A stretch of 64,000 nt of DNA from Agrococcus sp. SGAir0287 (GCF_005484985.1 NZ_CP027942.1:1302001-1366000), one strand, 5' to 3'. Positions 36,090 to 48,226 are shown, counted from the stretch's first letter. Program-made: numbers and translations. Notes: generated by a model not told the origin, from the letters alone.

Positions 36090-37232
36090 ATGTCGTTGAT
36101 CGAAGACAGGTCGCTCACCGCACCCGCGCCGAACCCGGCGCTCGCGGCAGGACTCGACGAGCCGCTGACGGTGCTGCACCCCGACGGCTCGCGCCATGCG
36201 AGCGAGCTGCTCGATGCGCACCTGGGGGACGTCGACGAGCACGCGCTCACCGACCTCTACGTCGACCTGTCGATCCTGCGCCGCATCGACGCCGAGGCGT
36301 TCGCGCTCACCCGGCAGGGCGAGCTGCTGCTGTGGCCGCCGTCGCAGGGGCAGGAGGCCGCGCAGATCGGCTCCGGCCGGGCGCTGCGCGACACCGACTT
36401 CGTCTTCGGCTCCTACCGCGAGCACGGCCTCGCGTACCTGCGCGGCGTCGACCAGGGCGAGGCGATGCGCGTCTGGAAGGGCGTGCAGCAGTCGGGCTGG
36501 GATCCGATGGAGCACCACCTCGCCACCCCGCAGATCATCATCGGCGCGCAGTCGCTGCATGCGACGGGCTACGCGATGGCGTCGCGGCTCGACGGCTCCG
36601 ACGACGTCGCGGTCGCCTACTTCGGCGACGGCGCGACGAGCGAGGGCGACGTGAACGAGGCCATGGTCTTCGCGAGCGCGTTCCAGGCACCCGTGATCTT
36701 CGTCTGCCAGAACAACCAGTACGCCATCTCCGAGCCCGTGGCCGTGCAGTCGGGCTTCCCGCTCGCCCTGCGACCCACGGGGTTCGGCATCCCGTCGCTG
36801 CGCGTCGATGGCAACGACGTGCTCGCGGTGCTCGCGGCGACCCGCATCGCCGTCGAGCGCGCCCGCTCCGGCGGCGGCCCGACGTTCATCGAGGCGATGA
36901 CGTACCGCATGGGCCCGCACACCTCGACCGACGACCCGAAGCGCTACCGCTCTGAGGACGAGGTCGCCGCGTGGCGCGAGAAGGACCCGATCGTGCGCCT
37001 CGAGCGCCACCTCGAGGCGCTCGGCGCGCCGATCGACCGCATCCGCGAGGAGGCGCGGATCCGCTGCGACGCCGTCGCGAAGGATCTCCGCGCGGCCGTG
37101 ACGGCGGTGTCCGTGCCCGACCACCGCGCCCTGTTCGACCACGTCTACACGACGCCGACCGCGCGGCTCGAGCGCCAGCGCGCCGAGCACGACGCGTTCG
37201 TCGCGAGCGTCGTCCCCGAGGAGCACGCATGA
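36090..37232 (+). CDS. bkdA: Branched-chain 2-oxo acid dehydrogenase E1 alpha
   Basis: A 380-residue thiamine-diphosphate decarboxylase subunit acting on the keto acids of Leu, Ile and Val. The ThDP motif starts at GDG (179-181) in YFGDGATSEGDVNEAM and ends in NNQYAIS. EHHLATPQIIIGAQSLHATGY and MTYRMGPHTSTDDPKRYR (phosphorylation-loop region) are typical of the branched-chain enzyme; pyruvate dehydrogenase alpha is the alternative. The ATG has GAGGAGG 6 nt upstream. First gene of an eight-gene overlapping operon. Confidence 0.93.
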   Translation: MSLIEDRSLTAPAPNPALAAGLDEPLTVLHPDGSRHASELLDAHLGDVDEHALTDLYVDLSILRRIDAEAFALTRQGELLLWPPSQGQEAAQIGSGRALRDTDFVFGSYREHGLAYLRGVDQGEAMRVWKGVQQSGWDPMEHHLATPQIIIGAQSLHATGYAMASRLDGSDDVAVAYFGDGATSEGDVNEAMVFASAFQAPVIFVCQNNQYAISEPVAVQSGFPLALRPTGFGIPSLRVDGNDVLAVLAATRIAVERARSGGGPTFIEAMTYRMGPHTSTDDPKRYRSEDEVAAWREKDPIVRLERHLEALGAPIDRIREEARIRCDAVAKDLRAAVTAVSVPDHRALFDHVYTTPTARLERQRAEHDAFVASVVPEEHA

Positions 37233-38272
37233 CCGCCGTCGACGCCCAGGTCCGCACCGAGACGCTGCAGCTCGGCAAGGCCATCGGCGCCGCGCTGCAC
37301 GACGCGCTCGAGGCCGACGACAAGGTCTTCCTCATGGGCGAGGACATCGGCCAGCTCGGCGGCGTGTTCCGCGTGACCGACGGCCTGCAGGCGACCTTCG
37401 GCCCGCAGCGCGTCATCGACTCGCCGCTCGCCGAGTCGGCCATCATCGGCACCGCCGTCGGCATGGCCTACCGCGGCTACCGGCCCGTCGTCGAGATCCA
37501 GTTCGACGGCTTCATCTACCCGGGCTTCGACCAGATCGTCGCGCAGGTCGCCAAGCTGCACTACCGCACCAAGGGTCGCGTGCGGATGCCCATGGTCATC
37601 CGCGTGCCGTACGGCGGGGATATCGGCTCGGTCGAGCACCACTCCGAGAGCCCCGAGTCGTACTTCGCCCATACCGCCGGGCTGCGCGTCGTGACCGCCG
37701 CGACGCCCCAGGAGGCGTACTCGACGCTCCGCGCAGCCATCGCGAGCGACGACCCGGTGCTCTTCTTCGAGCCCAAGTCGCGCTACTGGTCGAAGGGCGA
37801 GGTCGACCGCTCGATCGTGCGCGACCTCGACGCGGCGAGCATCCTCGTGCCCGGACGCGACGTGACGCTCGCCACCTACGGACCCGTCGTCCAGACGGCG
37901 CTCGAGGCCGCCGAGGCGGCAGCCGACGAGGGCATCGAGATCGAGGTCATCGACCTCCGCTCGATCTCGCCGCTCGACGTCGACACCGTCGTCGCGAGCG
38001 TCGAGCGCACCGGCAGGCTCGTCGTCGCGCACGAGGCGCCGAAGGAGGCGTCCGTCTCGTCGGAGCTCGTCGCGAGCGTCGCGGAGCGCGCCTTCGCGTC
38101 GATGCAGGCGGCGCCCGAGCGCGTCACCGCCTACGACACGCCGTACCCGCCGAGCGCGTTCGAGGAGTCCTACCTGCCGAGCGTCGACCGCATCCTCGAC
38201 GCCGTCGATCGCACGCTCGGCCGCAGGCACTCCCGCTCGACCGAGCCCGCCGCCCAGGGAGGCGCACGATGA
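37229..38272 (+). CDS. bkdB: Branched-chain 2-oxo acid dehydrogenase E1 beta
   Basis: A 347-residue transketolase-like beta subunit, partner of the alpha chain. It shows FLMGEDIGQLGGVFRVTDGL, DSPLAESAIIGTAVGMA, EIQFDGFIYPGFDQI, RVPYGGDIGSVEHHSESPE and EVIDLRSISPLDVDTV, all standard. Overlaps bkdA by ATGA. Confidence 0.94.
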   Translation: MTAVDAQVRTETLQLGKAIGAALHDALEADDKVFLMGEDIGQLGGVFRVTDGLQATFGPQRVIDSPLAESAIIGTAVGMAYRGYRPVVEIQFDGFIYPGFDQIVAQVAKLHYRTKGRVRMPMVIRVPYGGDIGSVEHHSESPESYFAHTAGLRVVTAATPQEAYSTLRAAIASDDPVLFFEPKSRYWSKGEVDRSIVRDLDAASILVPGRDVTLATYGPVVQTALEAAEAAADEGIEIEVIDLRSISPLDVDTVVASVERTGRLVVAHEAPKEASVSSELVASVAERAFASMQAAPERVTAYDTPYPPSAFEESYLPSVDRILDAVDRTLGRRHSRSTEPAAQGGAR

Positions 38273-39585
38273 CCACGTTCAAGCTGCCGGACCTCGGCGA
38301 GGGACTCACGGAGTCCGAGATCGTGCGCTGGCTCGTCGCCGAGGGCGACACCGTCGAGCTGAACCAGATCCTCGCCGAGGTCGAGACGGCGAAGGCGGTC
38401 GTCGACCTGCCGAGCCCCTACGCGGGCACGGTGCGCAGGCTGCACGCCGCCGAGGGCGAGACGATCGCCGTCGGCGCGCCGCTCATCGAGTACGACGTCG
38501 AGGGCGCCGAGCCCGCAGCAGCGCCTGAGGCGCCGGCGCCCGAGGCACCGGAGCCCGAGCAGCAGCCCGCTCCGGCGCTGCCGGTCGAGGACCGCGCCGG
38601 CGAGCAGGCGGCGAAGCCCGCGCAGGAGCGAGTGAGCGTGCTCGTGGGATCCGTCAAGCTCGGCTCGGGCGCGCGGGCGACGCGTCGTCGTCGCACGTTC
38701 GAGCCCACGCCCTTCGTCCGCGACGAGCGCCGCCCGGTGCGCGCGTTCCCGCCGGTGCGTGCGCTCGCCAGGCAGCGCGGCATCGACCTGTCGAGCGTCG
38801 AGCCGACGGGGGAGGGCGGCGTCGTCACGCGTGCCGACCTCGACCGCGTCGGCAGCGCGACGCCTGCGGCCGCCACGGCGCCGGCGCGCGCCTCGCGTCG
38901 CGAGCGCGTCTCCGGCCTGCGCAAGCACACGGCCAAGGCGATGAGCGACTCCGCCTTCACGGCGCCGCACGCCGCCGTCTTCCTGCAGGTCGACGTCACC
39001 GAGACGCGCGAGCTCGTCGACGACCTGCGCGCACGCGCTCGCGGCGGCGACGCACCGACCTTCCTGTCGATGGCGTGCCGCGCCATCCTGCTCGCCGCGG
39101 CGCGCACGCCGGAGGTCAACAGCACCTTCCACGCCGACGCCGGCGAGATCGAGGTGCACGGCGCGGTCAACCTCGGCATCGCCGTCGCGACCGACCGCGG
39201 CCTCGTCGTGGCGAGCGTCGACGACGCCGACCTGCTCGACGCCACCGAGCTCGCCGTGCGCATCCGCGAGCAGGCCGAGAAGGCCCGCGAGGGGCGGCTC
39301 AGCCCCGCCGAGCTCACGTCGTCGACCATGACGGTGTCGAACGTCGGCGTCTTCGGCGTCGACGGCGGCGTGCCGATCCTCAACCCCGGCGAGTCCGTCA
39401 TCCTCGCGCTCGGCACCGTGCGGCGCACGCCGTGGGAGCACCGCGGCGAGATCGCGCTGCGCGACGTCATGCAGATCACGGTGTCGTTCGACCACCGCGT
39501 GCTCGACGGCAAGGAGGCGAGCGCCTTCATCGCCGACGTCGGCGCCCTGCTCGAGCACCCCGGGCTCGCGCTCGCGAGGCGCTGA
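38269..39585 (+). CDS. bkdC: Branched-chain 2-oxo acid dehydrogenase E2 (lipoyl acyltransferase)
   Basis: A 438-residue E2 core protein. There is one lipoyl domain (1-80) with the lipoyl lysine in [10 protein letters not shown] (Lys42), a Pro/Ala/Glu-rich linker (about 85-120), and a peripheral subunit-binding domain (about 155-190, [19 protein letters not shown]). The acyltransferase domain has the catalytic [13 protein letters not shown] (His409, Asp413). It transfers the branched acyl group to CoA. The E3 dihydrolipoamide dehydrogenase is not in the operon and is probably shared. Overlaps bkdB by ATGA. Confidence 0.94.
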   Translation: MTTFKLPDLGEGLTESEIVRWLVAEGDTVELNQILAEVETAKAVVDLPSPYAGTVRRLHAAEGETIAVGAPLIEYDVEGAEPAAAPEAPAPEAPEPEQQPAPALPVEDRAGEQAAKPAQERVSVLVGSVKLGSGARATRRRRTFEPTPFVRDERRPVRAFPPVRALARQRGIDLSSVEPTGEGGVVTRADLDRVGSATPAAATAPARASRRERVSGLRKHTAKAMSDSAFTAPHAAVFLQVDVTETRELVDDLRARARGGDAPTFLSMACRAILLAAARTPEVNSTFHADAGEIEVHGAVNLGIAVATDRGLVVASVDDADLLDATELAVRIREQAEKAREGRLSPAELTSSTMTVSNVGVFGVDGGVPILNPGESVILALGTVRRTPWEHRGEIALRDVMQITVSFDHRVLDGKEASAFIADVGALLEHPGLALARR

Positions 39586-41191
39586 TGGAGCGGCTGACGA
39601 CGTCGGTCGACGCGGGCTCGCCCGAGGGCGCGGCGCGCGCCGAGGCCATGCGCGCGCTCGTCGACGACCTGCGCGCGCGGCTCGAGACGGTCGCACTCGG
39701 CGGGCCCGAGCGGTCTCGCGAGCGGCACGTCGCCCGCGGCAAGCTCCTGCCGCGCGAGCGCGTCGAGCGGCTCCTCGACGTCGGCAGCCCCTTCCTCGAG
39801 GTCGCGCCCCTCGCCGCGACCGGCATGTACGACGACGAGGCGCCGGCGGCGGGGGTCATCGCCGGCATCGGCCTCGTCGCCGGTCGCCACGTCATGGTCG
39901 TCGCGAACGACGCGACCGTGAAGGGCGGCACGTACTTCCCCATGACGGTGAAGAAGCACCTGCGCGCCCAGGAGATCGCGAGCGAGAACCGGCTGCCGTG
40001 CGTCTACCTCGTCGACTCGGGTGGCGCCTTCCTGCCGATGCAGGACGAGGTCTTCCCCGACAAGGAGCACTTCGGTCGCATCTTCTACAACCAGGCGCGG
40101 ATGAGCGCGGACGGCATCCCGCAGATCGCCTGCGTCATGGGCTCGTCCACGGCGGGCGGCGCGTACGTGCCCGCGATGAGCGAGGAGACGATCATCGTGC
40201 GCGAGCAGGGCACGATCTTCCTCGGCGGTCCGCCGCTCGTGCAGGCCGCGACGGGCGAGGTCGTGTCGGCCGAGGACCTCGGCGGCGGCGAGCTGCACAC
40301 GACGGTGTCGGGCGTCGCCGACCACCTGGCCGACGACGACGAGCACGCCCTGCGCATCGTGCGCGACATCGTCGCGACCCTGCAGCCGAGCCCCGCGCCG
40401 CCCTGGGAGGTGCTCGCTGCCTCCGAGCCCGCCGTCGACCCCGCGACGCTCGCCGCGGCGGTGCCCGTCGACCTCCAGACGCCGTACGACGTGCGGGAGA
40501 TCATCGCGCGCCTCGTCGATGGCTCCGAGCTGCACGAGTTCAAGGCCGGCTTCGGCACGACGCTCGTGACCGGGTTCGCGCGCATCTGGGGCCATCCGGT
40601 CGGCATCGTCGCGAACGACGGCGTGCTCTTCTCCGAGTCGGCGCAGAAGGGCGCGCACTTCATCGAGCTGTGCGACCAGCGCGGCATCCCGCTCGTGTTC
40701 CTGCAGAACATCGCCGGCTTCATGGTGGGCAGCGAGTACGAGCGCGGCGGCATCGCGAAGCACGGCGCGAAGATGGTGACCGCCGTCGCGTGCGCGCGCG
40801 TGCCCAAGCTCACCGTCGTCGTCGGCGGCTCGTTCGGCGCCGGCACCTACTCGATGTGCGGCCGCGCGTACTCGCCGCGCTTCCTGTGGCTGTGGCCGAA
40901 CGCGCGCGTGTCGGTCATGGGCGGCCAGCAGGCCGCATCGGTGCTCTCGACCGTGCAGCGCGCGAACGTCGAGGCGCGCGGCGGCTCGTGGAGCCCCCAG
41001 GAGCAGGAGGCGTTCGAGGCGCCGATCCGCGAGCAGTACGAGCGGCAGGGATCGCCGTACCACTCGACCGCGAGGCTGTGGGACGACGGCGTCATCGACC
41101 CCGCCGACACGCGCCGCGTGCTCGGCCTCGCCCTCGACGTCGTCGGCCGCGCGCCGATGCCCGACGTGCGCTACGGCGTGTTCAGGATGTG

Positions 41192-41192
<1 letters not shown>
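39585..41192 (+). CDS. accD1: Acyl-CoA carboxylase carboxyltransferase (methylcrotonyl-CoA type)
   Basis: A 535-residue carboxyltransferase with N and C crotonase-like halves. Family segments are [59 protein letters not shown] and, in the C half, [20 protein letters not shown] with [13 protein letters not shown]. The VDSGGAFLP and FMVGSEYE segments favour 3-methylcrotonyl-CoA over propionyl-CoA as substrate, and the operon agrees. Its start overlaps the bkdC stop by one base (TGATG). Confidence 0.93.
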
Positions 41193-43182
<1,990 letters not shown>

Positions 43183-43186
<4 letters not shown>

Positions 43187-43683
43187 GCGAGCGACGCATC
43201 CGGCAGCGCGGGCTGTGGTTCGACGAGTTCGAGGTCGACGCGATCTACGAGCACCGCCCCGGTCGCACGATGACCGAGGCCGACAACGTGCTCTTCACGA
43301 CGCTGACGATGAACACGCAGTCGCTGCATCTCGACGCGGCGTGGGCCGAGGGCACCGAGTTCGGCGAGCGCCTCGTCAACTCCATGCACACGCTCGCGAC
43401 CCTCGTCGGGCTGTCGGTCGCGCAGCTCACGCAGGGCACGATCGTCGCGAACCTCGGCTTCGCCGACGTGCGGTTCCCCGCGCCCGTCCGGCACGGCGAC
43501 ACCCTGTACGCCGAGACGCGGGTCGTCGACGCGCGACCCTCGTCGTCGCGGCCCGGGCAGGGCGTCGTGACGCTCGAGCACACCGGACGCAACCAGCGTG
43601 GCGAGGTCGTCGCCATCGCGACGCGAACGGTGCTCATGCAGGGGCGGCCCGCTGCCGACGTCGAGCAGGGGAGCGCGTCGTGA
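43183..43683 (+). CDS. MaoC-family hydratase (3-methylglutaconyl-/itaconyl-CoA hydratase candidate)
   Basis: A 166-residue single hot-dog-domain protein. It starts [22 protein letters not shown] and has [22 protein letters not shown], which contains the Asp and His of the MaoC hydratase site. [21 protein letters not shown] follows. The position between the carboxylase and CitE matches M. tuberculosis Rv2499c. A hydratase acting on 3-methylglutaconyl-CoA (leucine) and possibly itaconyl-CoA is the best guess. Overlaps accA1 by ATGA. Confidence 0.88.
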
Positions 43684-44549
43684 TCTTCGAGATGGGCCCG
43701 GCGCTCCTGTTCTGCCCCGGCGACCGGCCGGATCGCTTCACGAAGGCTGCCGAGCGCGCCGACGCCGTGATCCTCGACCTCGAGGACGCCGTCGCGGCGT
43801 CCGCGAAGGACGCCGCGCGCGCCGCGATCGCGGGCGCCGACCTCGATCCCGCCCGCACGATCGTGCGCGTCAACGCCATCGACGAGGGGGTGCTCGCCGC
43901 CGACCTGGACGCCGCGCGCAGCGCGGGCATCACGACGATCATGCTGGCCAAGACGGAGTCCGCGAGGCAGCTCGACGCGCTCGAGGGCTTCGCGGTCGTG
44001 GCGCTGTGCGAGACCGCCGCGGGCGTCGTGCACGCGCTCGACGTCGCGGCGCACCCGAGCGTCGTCGCCCTCATGTGGGGCGCCGAGGACCTCGTCGCGT
44101 CGATCGGCGGCTCCTCGAGCCGCGACGAGACGGGCGCCTACCGCGCCGTCGCCACCCACGCGCGCAGCCACGTGCTGCTCGCGGCCGCCGCGTGCGGCAA
44201 GCGCGCGATCGACGCCATCCGCACCGACATCGCCGATCTCGACGGCTGCCGCGCCGAGGCGCTCGACGCCGCCGGCTCCGGCTTCTTCGCGAAGGCGGCC
44301 ATCCATCCGTCCCACGTCGCGCCGATCCGCGAGGCGTTCGCACCCTCCGCCGACGAGGCAGCCTGGGCGCAGCGCGTGCTCGCCGCCGCCGACGCGCAGC
44401 CCGGCGTCTTCTCGTTCGAGGGGCGCATGGTCGACGAGCCCATCCTGCGCCACGCGCGCACCGTGCGCGCCCGCGCCGCATCCAGCCCCCTGCGCACCCA
44501 GCAGGACACCACCACCGACGTGCCACGAGCACCCGAGGAGGCATCATGA
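43680..44549 (+). CDS. CitE-like beta-hydroxyacyl-CoA lyase (Rv2498c type)
   Basis: A 289-residue CitE-like lyase. It shows GPALLFCPGDRPDRFTKAAE, AVILDLEDAVAASAKD, FAVVALCETAAGVVHAL, WGAEDLVASIGGSSSRDETG and FFAKAAIHPSHVAPI, covering the Mg and CoA ester contacts. In M. tuberculosis the neighbour of bkd, Rv2498c, has been reported to cleave both citramalyl-CoA and 3-hydroxy-3-methylglutaryl-CoA; the same role here would finish leucine breakdown, giving acetyl-CoA and acetoacetate. No classical HMG-CoA lyase is in the window. The start is GTG overlapping the MaoC stop; an ATG four codons later is possible. Confidence 0.88.
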   Translation: MIFEMGPALLFCPGDRPDRFTKAAERADAVILDLEDAVAASAKDAARAAIAGADLDPARTIVRVNAIDEGVLAADLDAARSAGITTIMLAKTESARQLDALEGFAVVALCETAAGVVHALDVAAHPSVVALMWGAEDLVASIGGSSSRDETGAYRAVATHARSHVLLAAAACGKRAIDAIRTDIADLDGCRAEALDAAGSGFFAKAAIHPSHVAPIREAFAPSADEAAWAQRVLAAADAQPGVFSFEGRMVDEPILRHARTVRARAASSPLRTQQDTTTDVPRAPEEAS

Positions 44550-45769
44550 CCGCCATCGACCACCAGGTCACGACCAGCGAGCTGCCGGTCGACGGCACCG
44601 AGCTGCTCGAGCCCGAGCTGCAGCGCCTCGCCGCCGAGGTGCGCGCGTTCGCCGACGACGTCGTCGCGCCCGCGAGCTACGAGTACGACACGCAGCGTCG
44701 CCTGCCGATCGAGATCATCCGCCAGATGGGCGCCATGGGGCTCTTCGGCCTGCCGCTGCCCACCGAGTACGGCGGCCAGGGCAAGTCGTATCTGCACCTG
44801 TGCGTCGCCGTCGAGCAGCTCGCGCGCGTCGACCAGTCGATCGCCGTGACGCTCGAGGCCGGCCTCGGCCTCGGCGCGATGCCGATCTACCGCTTCGGCA
44901 CCGAGGAGCAGCGACGGACCTACCTGCCGAGCCTCGCGCGCGGCGAGGGCCTCGCCGCCTTCGGCCTCACGGAGGCGGGTGCCGGGTCCGACGCGGGTGC
45001 GACGCAGACGCGCGCCGTGCTCGAGGACGGGTGGTGGACCATCGACGGCACGAAGCAGTTCATCACGAACTCCGGCACGCCCATCACGAACGTCGTCACG
45101 GTCACGGCCGTGACCGGCGAGAAGGAGGGGAAGGACGGCAGGCGCAAGCCCGAGCTGTCGACGATCATCGTGCCCGTGCCCATCGAGGGCTTCACGGCGC
45201 TGCCCGCCTACGACAAGGTCGGCTGGCACACGTCCGACACGCATCCGCTCGTCTTCGACGGCGTGAAGGTGCCGGAGGCGAACCTCCTGGGCGAGCGGGG
45301 TCGCGGCTTCGCGAACTTCCTCTCGGTGCTCGACGAGGGACGCGTGGCGTTCGCGGCGCTCTGCGTCGGTGCCGCGCAGGGATGCCTCGAGCAGGCCATC
45401 GCGCGCGCGAAGGAGCGCGTCGTGTTCGACCGCCCGATCGGCGACAACCAGCACATCGCCTTCACGATCGCCCGCATGCAGTCGCGCGTCGCCGCGGCTC
45501 GTGCCGTCATGCACGACGCGGCGCGACGCATCGACGCGGGCATGCCGTTCACGAAGCAGGCCTCGCTCGCGAAGCTCATCGGCTCGGAGGCCGCGATGGC
45601 GAACGCCGCCGACGCGACGCAGATCTGGGGCGGCTACGGCTTCATGAACGAGAACGTCGTCGCCCGTCACTACCGCGACGCGCGCATCCTCACGCTCGGC
45701 GAGGGCTCGACGGAGGTGCAGCTCGCGATCATCGCGAAGCAGCTCGGCTTCGAGAAGGCCTTCGGCTGA
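44546..45769 (+). CDS. Acyl-CoA dehydrogenase (isovaleryl-CoA dehydrogenase candidate)
   Basis: A 407-residue FAD enzyme that introduces an alpha-beta double bond. Motifs are FGLTEAGAGSDAGATQT, FITNSGTPITNVVTV, LLGERGRGFANFLSVLDEGR, FDRPIGDNQHIAF, and the C-terminal IWGGYGFMNENVVARHYRDAR with ILTLGEGSTEVQLAII; the glutamate in GEGSTEVQ is the usual catalytic base region. By position it matches FadE19 and probably oxidises isovaleryl-CoA, feeding the carboxylase. Other branched acyl-CoAs are possible. Last gene of the bkd operon. Confidence 0.93.
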   Translation: MTAIDHQVTTSELPVDGTELLEPELQRLAAEVRAFADDVVAPASYEYDTQRRLPIEIIRQMGAMGLFGLPLPTEYGGQGKSYLHLCVAVEQLARVDQSIAVTLEAGLGLGAMPIYRFGTEEQRRTYLPSLARGEGLAAFGLTEAGAGSDAGATQTRAVLEDGWWTIDGTKQFITNSGTPITNVVTVTAVTGEKEGKDGRRKPELSTIIVPVPIEGFTALPAYDKVGWHTSDTHPLVFDGVKVPEANLLGERGRGFANFLSVLDEGRVAFAALCVGAAQGCLEQAIARAKERVVFDRPIGDNQHIAFTIARMQSRVAAARAVMHDAARRIDAGMPFTKQASLAKLIGSEAAMANAADATQIWGGYGFMNENVVARHYRDARILTLGEGSTEVQLAIIAKQLGFEKAFG

Positions 45770-45822
45770 GCCGGGCTCGCGCGCGCCGCTCGTGCCTCGC
45801 CCGCGCGGCGGCGATGCTTCGG

Positions 45823-45828
45823 TATCGT
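45823..45828 (+). promoter_or_regulatory. -10 element of the YibE/F gene
   Basis: TATCGT lies 8 nt before the ATG at 45837, consistent with a leaderless start. Confidence 0.45.
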
Positions 45829-45836
45829 CGCCGCGG

Positions 45837-47264
45837 ATGGGCGGGAGGCGCATGGGACGGCATGGCGGGCTGCAGCACGGGCCGCGGCACGAGGACGACG
45901 GCCACGACGACGACCCGGCGCTCGACGCGGAGGTGCGTCGGCGCGAGCGGCTGCGCGACCGGCTGACTCGCCGCGACGACCGTGCCGCGCACGACGCGCC
46001 GCACGGACACGCCCACGGGCCCGTCGCGCCCACGACGCCGCGCACGAGGGTCGTGCTCGCGGCGCTGCTCGGGCCGCTGCTCCTCGTCGCCCTCGTCGGC
46101 ATGGCGCTGCTGTGGCCGCACGAGGACGAGATGCCCGCGTCCCTGCCGTTCGCGGCCGCCGGCGCCGAGGTGCTGCAGGTCGAGGCGACCGGCTCGCCCG
46201 ATCCGGCGTCGCAGATCGTCGACGCGACGCTCGACGGCGAGGCGATCACCGTCACGGTGCCCCCCGAGGTCATCGACTCGATCGGCCCTGGCGACCAGCT
46301 GCGCGTGCTCTACATCCCCGAGGCAGCGCTGTACGGCAGCCCGTACGTCTTCGTCGACTTCGCCCGCGAGATCCCGTTGTGGATCCTCGCGATCGCCTAC
46401 CTGCTCGTCGTGGCGCTCGTCGCGCGTTGGCGGGGGCTCGCGGCGATCGCCGGCCTCGTCGGCGCGGGCGCGATGATCCTGCTCTTCACCCTGCCGGCGC
46501 TGCTCACGGGCCAGCCGGGGCTGCCGGTGGCGCTCGTGACGAGCGCCGTCGTCATGTTCATCGTGCTCTACGTCGCGCACGGCTTCACGGCGAGGACGTC
46601 GACCGCCCTGCTCGGCACGCTCATCGGGCTCGCGTTCACCGCGGCGATCGGCTGGATCGCGACGCAGGGCACGAGCATCACGGGCACGGCGACCGAGGAC
46701 TCGCGACTGCTGCTCATCCGTGCCGACCTCGACCTGCAGCAGGTCTTCCTGTGCGGGCTCGTGCTCGCCGGCATGGGCGTGCTCAACGACGTGACGATCA
46801 CCCAGGCGTCCGCGGTGTGGGAGCTGCGCGCGGCCTCGCCGCTCGCGTCGCGCGCCGAGCTGTTCGCGCGCGCCATGCGCATCGGCCGCGACCACATCGC
46901 CTCGACGGTGTACACGATCGCGTTCGCCTACGTCGGCGCGGCGCTGCCCGTGCTCATGATCATGGTGCTGACCGACTCGCCGGGCAACGTCGGGTGGACG
47001 ACGGGCCAGGTCGCGGAGGAGATCGTGCGCACGCTCGTCGGATCCATCGGCCTCGTCCTCGCCATCCCGATCACGACCGCGATCGCGGCGGTCGTCGTGC
47101 CGTCGCCGCAGGAGCTCGAGGAGGTCGAGGAGGAGGCGGCGATCGACGCGACGACGGGCGACGTCGAGGTCGTCGACGTGCTCGCCGTCGAGTCCGGCGG
47201 GGGCCTGCGCGCCGACGAGCGCCCCGACCCTGCCGCCGAGGACGAGGTCCGCAGGCAGCGCTGA
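45837..47264 (+). CDS. YibE/F-family integral membrane protein
   Basis: A 475-residue membrane protein. About 60 charged, His-rich cytoplasmic residues are followed by one helix, an extracytoplasmic domain (about 85-180, EVLQVEATGSPDPASQIVDA), then about seven further helices. IPLWILAIAYLLVVALVARW, the CGLVLAGMGVLNDVTITQAS segment and MRIGRDHIASTVYTIAFAYVG are the YibE/F hallmarks. Function is unknown; a channel or transport role is assumed for the family. The tail is acidic (ELEEVEEEAAID). The start at 45837 fits a leaderless mRNA; ATG 45852 with a close GGGAGG is an alternative. Confidence 0.82.
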   Translation: MGGRRMGRHGGLQHGPRHEDDGHDDDPALDAEVRRRERLRDRLTRRDDRAAHDAPHGHAHGPVAPTTPRTRVVLAALLGPLLLVALVGMALLWPHEDEMPASLPFAAAGAEVLQVEATGSPDPASQIVDATLDGEAITVTVPPEVIDSIGPGDQLRVLYIPEAALYGSPYVFVDFAREIPLWILAIAYLLVVALVARWRGLAAIAGLVGAGAMILLFTLPALLTGQPGLPVALVTSAVVMFIVLYVAHGFTARTSTALLGTLIGLAFTAAIGWIATQGTSITGTATEDSRLLLIRADLDLQQVFLCGLVLAGMGVLNDVTITQASAVWELRAASPLASRAELFARAMRIGRDHIASTVYTIAFAYVGAALPVLMIMVLTDSPGNVGWTTGQVAEEIVRTLVGSIGLVLAIPITTAIAAVVVPSPQELEEVEEEAAIDATTGDVEVVDVLAVESGGGLRADERPDPAAEDEVRRQR

Positions 47265-47300
47265 GGGCGCGCCCGCCCGGCCGTCGCAGGCGCGCCGGTC

Positions 47301-47306
47301 TACGAT
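47301..47306 (+). promoter_or_regulatory. -10 element of the ROK-kinase gene
   Basis: TACGAT, giving a leader of about 38 nt. AAGGAG (47338-47343) precedes the GTG start by 7 nt. Confidence 0.4.
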
Positions 47307-47350
47307 CGTGACGCTGGTCGCCGCGGGAGCGACGGAGAAGGAGTCGTGCG

Positions 47351-48223
47351 GTGACGCAGCAGCAGGTCGTGCCGGTGCTCGAGGTCGGGGGCACGCACGT
47401 GACCGCGGCCCTCGTCGACCTCGCGTCGCACGGCGTCCTCGCCGAGCATCGCGGGCACCCCGACGCGCACGGCACGGCCGAGTCGCTCCTCGGGGCGTGG
47501 ATCGACGCCGCGAGGCTGCTGGGGCCCGTCGAGGGCGACTGGGTCGTCGCGATGCCCGGCCCGTTCGACTACGCCTCTGGCGTCGGCCGATTCCGCGACG
47601 TGGGCAAGTTCGACAGCCTCGACGGCGTCGACGTGGGCACGGCGCTGCGTGCGGCCCTCGACGCCGACGTGCGCTTCGTGAACGACGCCGACGCGTACGG
47701 GCTCGGGGAGTGGTTCGCCGGGGCGGCCCAGGGCTCCAGCCGCGCCGTGCTCCTCACGCTCGGCACGGGCCTCGGGAGCGCGTTCGTCGCCGACGGCGTG
47801 CCCGTCGACGACGGCGACTCGGTGCCGCTCGACGGCGAGATCCACTTCGCGACGCTGCGCGGCCTGCCCATCGAGGAGGTCGTCTCGCGGCGCGCGCTCA
47901 TGGCGGCGGGCATCGCTGCGACGGGCGTGGAGCGCGACGTGCATGAGCTCGCGATCGCCGCGCGCGGCGGCGAGGCCGCGGCCTCATCCGTGCTCGCGAG
48001 CGGGTTCGCGGCCGTGGGCGAGGTCATCCGTCCGTGGCTCGAGCGGTTCGACGCCGAGGTGCTCGTGATCGGCGGGTCGATGTCGCGCTCGTGGGATCTC
48101 GTCGAGCCCGCGGTGCTCGCGGGCCTCGACGGCTGGAGCGGCCGGCTCGAGCGCGCCGCGCTCGGCGACACGGCTCCGCTGCTCGGTGCCGCGTGGTTCG
48201 GTCGGGGCGTGGACGTGGTGTAG
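47351..48223 (+). CDS. ROK-family sugar kinase-like protein
   Basis: A 290-residue actin-fold protein of the ROK group (glucokinases, N-acetylhexosamine kinases, regulators). The phosphate-1 region VLEVGGTHVTAAL has Glu where Asp is usual. The catalytic ND is in RFVNDADAYGLGEW, and the second phosphate region is TLGTGLGSAFV, with LVIGGSMSRS for adenosine. The zinc-binding CxCGxxGC motif of classical ROK proteins is missing; GEIHFATLRG stands in its place. Substrate unknown; glucose is possible. Start GTG with AAGGAG 7 nt upstream. Its TAG stop overlaps a -10-like element for the tRNA. Confidence 0.8.
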   Translation: MTQQQVVPVLEVGGTHVTAALVDLASHGVLAEHRGHPDAHGTAESLLGAWIDAARLLGPVEGDWVVAMPGPFDYASGVGRFRDVGKFDSLDGVDVGTALRAALDADVRFVNDADAYGLGEWFAGAAQGSSRAVLLTLGTGLGSAFVADGVPVDDGDSVPLDGEIHFATLRGLPIEEVVSRRALMAAGIAATGVERDVHELAIAARGGEAAASSVLASGFAAVGEVIRPWLERFDAEVLVIGGSMSRSWDLVEPAVLAGLDGWSGRLERAALGDTAPLLGAAWFGRGVDVV

Positions 48224-48226
48224 TCT
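48221..48226 (+). promoter_or_regulatory. Candidate -10 for tRNA-Ala
   Basis: TAGTCT starts on the ROK stop codon, with a weak TTCGGT 18 nt upstream. TAGGGT at 48229-48234 is an alternative. Read-through from the kinase gene is also possible. Confidence 0.3.
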
